Shown here: piece after piece, positions 23,975-26,026 of the stretch
Layout of the letters: every line of letters begins with the position of its first letter
How positions within the stretch are numbered: the stretch's first letter is position 1
NCBI GenBank assembly: GCA_047623555.1
Contig: JBLHMP010000058.1
Location: 1-26,026 of the forward strand
From: NORP181 sp047623555
GTDB taxonomy: Bacteria; Pseudomonadota; Alphaproteobacteria; Rhodobacterales; Rhodobacteraceae
Reading direction: 5' to 3'
DNA: 26,026 nt
The notes under the pieces: generated by a model
What the model was told of the DNA's origin: nothing
Databases searched by the model: none
Seen by the model: only the letters and a program-made list of their open reading frames with translations
Translations under genes and position numbers: made by a program

Positions 23975-24907
23975 ATGACTATAAATATCCTGTTTGCCGC
24001 CAAATTCGAACGCTGGCCGACCTACAAGGCGCCTCTGACAGACGCCCTGACAGACGCCGGTCTGGACTTTGATCTGCGCACTGTATTTGCCCCCTCCGAG
24101 GTCGATTACATCGTCTATGCGCCCAACAGTACGGTGCAGGATTTCACCCCTTACACGCGGCTCAAGGCGGTGCTTAACCTATGGGCCGGGGTCGAAAACG
24201 TCACCGGCAACACCACCCTAACCGCGCCTTTGGCCCGCATGGTTGATCATGGCCTTGCCCAAGGCATGACCGAATGGGTCCTCGGCCACACCCTGCGTCA
24301 CCATCTGGGCATGGATGCGCATATCAACGGGCAGGACGGAATCTGGCGTCCGGACATCCCGCCGCTGGCACAACAACGTCCAGTGACCATTTTGGGAATG
24401 GGAGAGTTGGGCCAGATTTGCGGCCGCGCCCTGTCGGCGCTTGGGTTTCCCGTAACCGGGTGGAGCCGGTCGCCAAAAACCATCGACGGTATCACCATGC
24501 AACATGGGCCGGACGGCCTCGTGGCGGCGCTGACGACGGCTGAAATCCTGATCTTGCTGTTGCCAGACACCCCCGCCACGCAGGACACCCTGAACGCTGC
24601 GACCTTGGCGCAGATGCCGCGCGGCGCGATGATTATAAATCCAGGGCGCGGATCATTGATCGACGACAACGCATTGTTGGCCGCACTGGACAGCGGTCAG
24701 ATCAGCCATGCAACGCTGGATGTTTTCCGCATCGAACCGCTGCCCGAAAAGCATCCGTATTGGGCACATCCGGGCGTAACCGTCACCCCGCATATTGCCT
24801 CTGATACCCGCGCTGCGACGGCCTCACAGGTCATTGCCGAAAACGTGCGCCGGGGCGAGGCAGCAGAGCCGTTTTTGCACCTTGTGGATCGTACGCTGGG
24901 CTATTGA
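23975..24907 (+). CDS. ghrA: Glyoxylate/hydroxypyruvate reductase A
   Basis: 310 aa, the GhrA subgroup of the D-2-hydroxyacid dehydrogenase family. Rossmann motif GMGELGQICG at 141-150; catalytic R225 (NPGRGSLID), E254 (DVFRIEPLPEKHPYW) and H273 (TPHIASDTR); the EPLP..HPYW and HIAS boxes are characteristic of GhrA. WSRSPK after the second Rossmann strand fits NADPH use. It reduces glyoxylate to glycolate and hydroxypyruvate to D-glycerate in the cytosol. It starts 13 bp after rodA and may be co-transcribed with the elongasome genes, though its function is unrelated. Confidence 0.93.
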   Translation: MTINILFAAKFERWPTYKAPLTDALTDAGLDFDLRTVFAPSEVDYIVYAPNSTVQDFTPYTRLKAVLNLWAGVENVTGNTTLTAPLARMVDHGLAQGMTEWVLGHTLRHHLGMDAHINGQDGIWRPDIPPLAQQRPVTILGMGELGQICGRALSALGFPVTGWSRSPKTIDGITMQHGPDGLVAALTTAEILILLLPDTPATQDTLNAATLAQMPRGAMIINPGRGSLIDDNALLAALDSGQISHATLDVFRIEPLPEKHPYWAHPGVTVTPHIASDTRAATASQVIAENVRRGEAAEPFLHLVDRTLGY

Positions 24908-25031
24908 GGATGATGATTTAACGCGACCGCATCCTAGCATATTGCGGTTCCGGGCGCTTTGGAATGTCGGCCACAAAATTCAGGTATCCGGACAACTGGC
25001 GATTTGATCCGGGCTGTTGACCCAATTGTGG

Positions 25032-25427
25032 CTAACTAAACGACTCGGCTGCCAGATCCCTGAGGATCGGACAATCGGGTCGATCATCGCCGGCGCAATG
25101 TGACACCAGCCGGTCCAAAGTTGCGCGCATTTCCTGTAATTGCGCCAGCTTTTCCTCGATCTTTTCCAGATGCTGAATCGCCACCTTTTTCACATCCGCA
25201 CTGGCGCGACTTTCGTCTTCATAAAGCGCCATCAACGTGCGGCAATCATCAATGGTGAACCCAAGCGTTCGCGCACGGCCCAGAAACGCCAGCTTGTGAA
25301 AATCTGTTTCCTGAAACGCCCGATAGCCATTGGCATCGCGTTCCGGATTAATCAGGCCAATGTCTTCGTAATAGCGAATGGTTTTGGCCGGAAGGCCGGT
25401 GCGTTTAGCGACAATTCCGATATTCAT
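25032..25427 (-). CDS. cueR: MerR-family copper-responsive regulator CueR
   Basis: 131 aa from ATG 25427, preceded by AAGGA; an earlier in-frame ATG at 25448 would overlap copA and lengthen the N-terminus beyond the family norm. N-terminal MerR helix-turn-helix (MNIGIVAKRTGLPAKTIRYYEDIGLI), a long dimer helix, then the metal loop HCAGDDRPDCPIL with the two Cu(I) ligand cysteines spaced C-X7-C as in CueR. The Ser of SADVK, which in CueR closes the site to divalent ions, is also kept. It senses Cu(I), Ag(I) or Au(I) and activates copA. Start is 10 bp after the copA stop codon, same strand, so probably autoregulated in one operon. Confidence 0.93.
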   Translation of the reverse strand: MNIGIVAKRTGLPAKTIRYYEDIGLINPERDANGYRAFQETDFHKLAFLGRARTLGFTIDDCRTLMALYEDESRASADVKKVAIQHLEKIEEKLAQLQEMRATLDRLVSHCAGDDRPDCPILRDLAAESFS

Positions 25428-25437
25428 GACGAATTCC

Positions 25438-26026
25438 TTATTTAGCAAAGGCAGGCATTGCCGGATGAACGCCCGCGTTGCCTGTGTCGGTTAAAACCGG
25501 GCGCACCCGGCGCAGACGCAAGGCGTTGCTCAGAACAAACACCGACGACAACGCCATCGCGCCTGCCGCCAGCATCGGTGATAACATCACGCCAAAAGCC
25601 GGGTACAGAATGCCGGCAGCCACCGGGATCAGCGCGGCGTTATAGGCGAATGCCCAAAACAGGTTTTGGCGGATATTGCGCATGGTCCGGCGCGAAATAT
25701 GCAACGCGTTGACCACGCCCGCCACATCGCCTGAGGCCAGAACCACATCGGCGCTCTCAATGGCGATATCGGTGCCAGTGCCAACCGCAAGGCCCACATC
25801 GGCCTCGGCAATTGCGGGCGCATCGTTGATGCCATCGCCAACAAAAGCCACCGGCCCATGTTCGGCGCGCAGACGTTGCACCGCATCGCGTTTGCCGTCG
25901 GGCAGGACTTCGGCCTGAACATGGCTGATGCCCAGCTCGGTCGCAATGGCCTGTGCGGTTCCAAGGGCGTCACCGGTGATCATCGCAACCTCAACGCCTT
26001 CGGCCCTAAGCGCGGCAATCGCCGCC
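25438..26026 (-). CDS. copA: Copper-exporting P1B-type ATPase (C-terminal part, cut by window edge)
   Basis: Only the last 196 codons are inside the window; the gene continues beyond 26026. Visible: the end of the nucleotide-binding domain (VAMITGDALGTAQAIATELGI, then AEVLPDGKRDAVQRL), the hinge motif VGDGINDAPAIAEADVG, and the last two membrane helices with NLFWAFAYN and MALSSVFVLSNALRLRR. The NxxxxxxYN and MxxSS motifs are the ion-site residues of the P1B-1 group, which pumps Cu(I) or Ag(I) out of the cytosol. The N-terminal metal-binding domains and phosphorylation site lie outside. It forms a copA-cueR operon. Confidence 0.95.
   Translation of the reverse strand, partial: AAIAALRAEGVEVAMITGDALGTAQAIATELGISHVQAEVLPDGKRDAVQRLRAEHGPVAFVGDGINDAPAIAEADVGLAVGTGTDIAIESADVVLASGDVAGVVNALHISRRTMRNIRQNLFWAFAYNAALIPVAAGILYPAFGVMLSPMLAAGAMALSSVFVLSNALRLRRVRPVLTDTGNAGVHPAMPAFAK

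Noticed and set aside
24970..25032. GCCACAA...TTGTGGC inverted repeat between ghrA and cueR
   Set aside because: Only 7-bp arms about 49 bp apart and reaching into the cueR stop codon; likely chance.
1..26026. CRISPR arrays, tRNA or rRNA genes, complete insertion sequences
   Set aside because: No spaced repeat arrays, cloverleaf candidates, ribosomal sequence or intact transposase were seen.

Overview
The window looks like chromosomal DNA from a marine alphaproteobacterium, most probably Rhodobacterales (Roseobacter-type). This rests on protein flavour (LeuA, MreBCD-PBP2-RodA, split-domain NadE, GhrA, CopA/CueR), moderately high GC, dense gene packing and the gene complement. No 16S or tRNA gene is present to fix the taxon.

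Layout. 1-2610 is a small accessory patch. It holds a frameshifted and internally deleted tyrosine-recombinase remnant, an orphan class III nucleotidyl cyclase fused to an FHA domain, and a strikingly AT-rich sulfotransferase that looks recently acquired. 2648-5730 (minus) is a translationally coupled DevB-DevC-DevA type export system, divergent from a TetR regulator (5848-6453). Between them lie three exact-period 16-bp tandem repeats, each with TATAAT, followed by a 15-bp palindrome. 6578-8236 (minus) is glutamine-dependent NAD synthetase; 8396-9793 is an exported protein made almost wholly of MORN repeats. 9794-10619 is decayed DNA: a DMT-permease pseudogene with in-frame stops and a perfect 14-bp inverted repeat. 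10620-12065 is a divergent SDR/TetR pair sharing two near-identical operators. 12187-14070 is a Tat-exported PhoX-family phosphatase. 14348-15177 (minus) encodes a membrane-anchored LuxR-type regulator preceded by a small exported Asp-rich protein gene broken by one amber codon.

15446-17184 is leuA with a Leu-rich leader peptide and alternative hairpins (a transcription attenuator); the leader may be leaderless. A second SDR (17325-18077, minus) follows with a clear intrinsic terminator. 18363-23961 is the cell-elongation operon mreB-mreC-mreD-mrdA-rodA, tightly overlapping from mreC onward, with ghrA (hydroxypyruvate/glyoxylate reductase) 13 bp downstream. The right end is a minus-strand copA-cueR copper efflux operon, with copA cut by the window edge.

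Most of the window is ordinary core genome. The least explained signals are regulatory DNA (leu attenuator, twin SDR/TetR operators, TATAAT repeat block), fresh pseudogenes, and the orphan cyclase-FHA protein. I did not see a multi-gene system that I would call wholly new.
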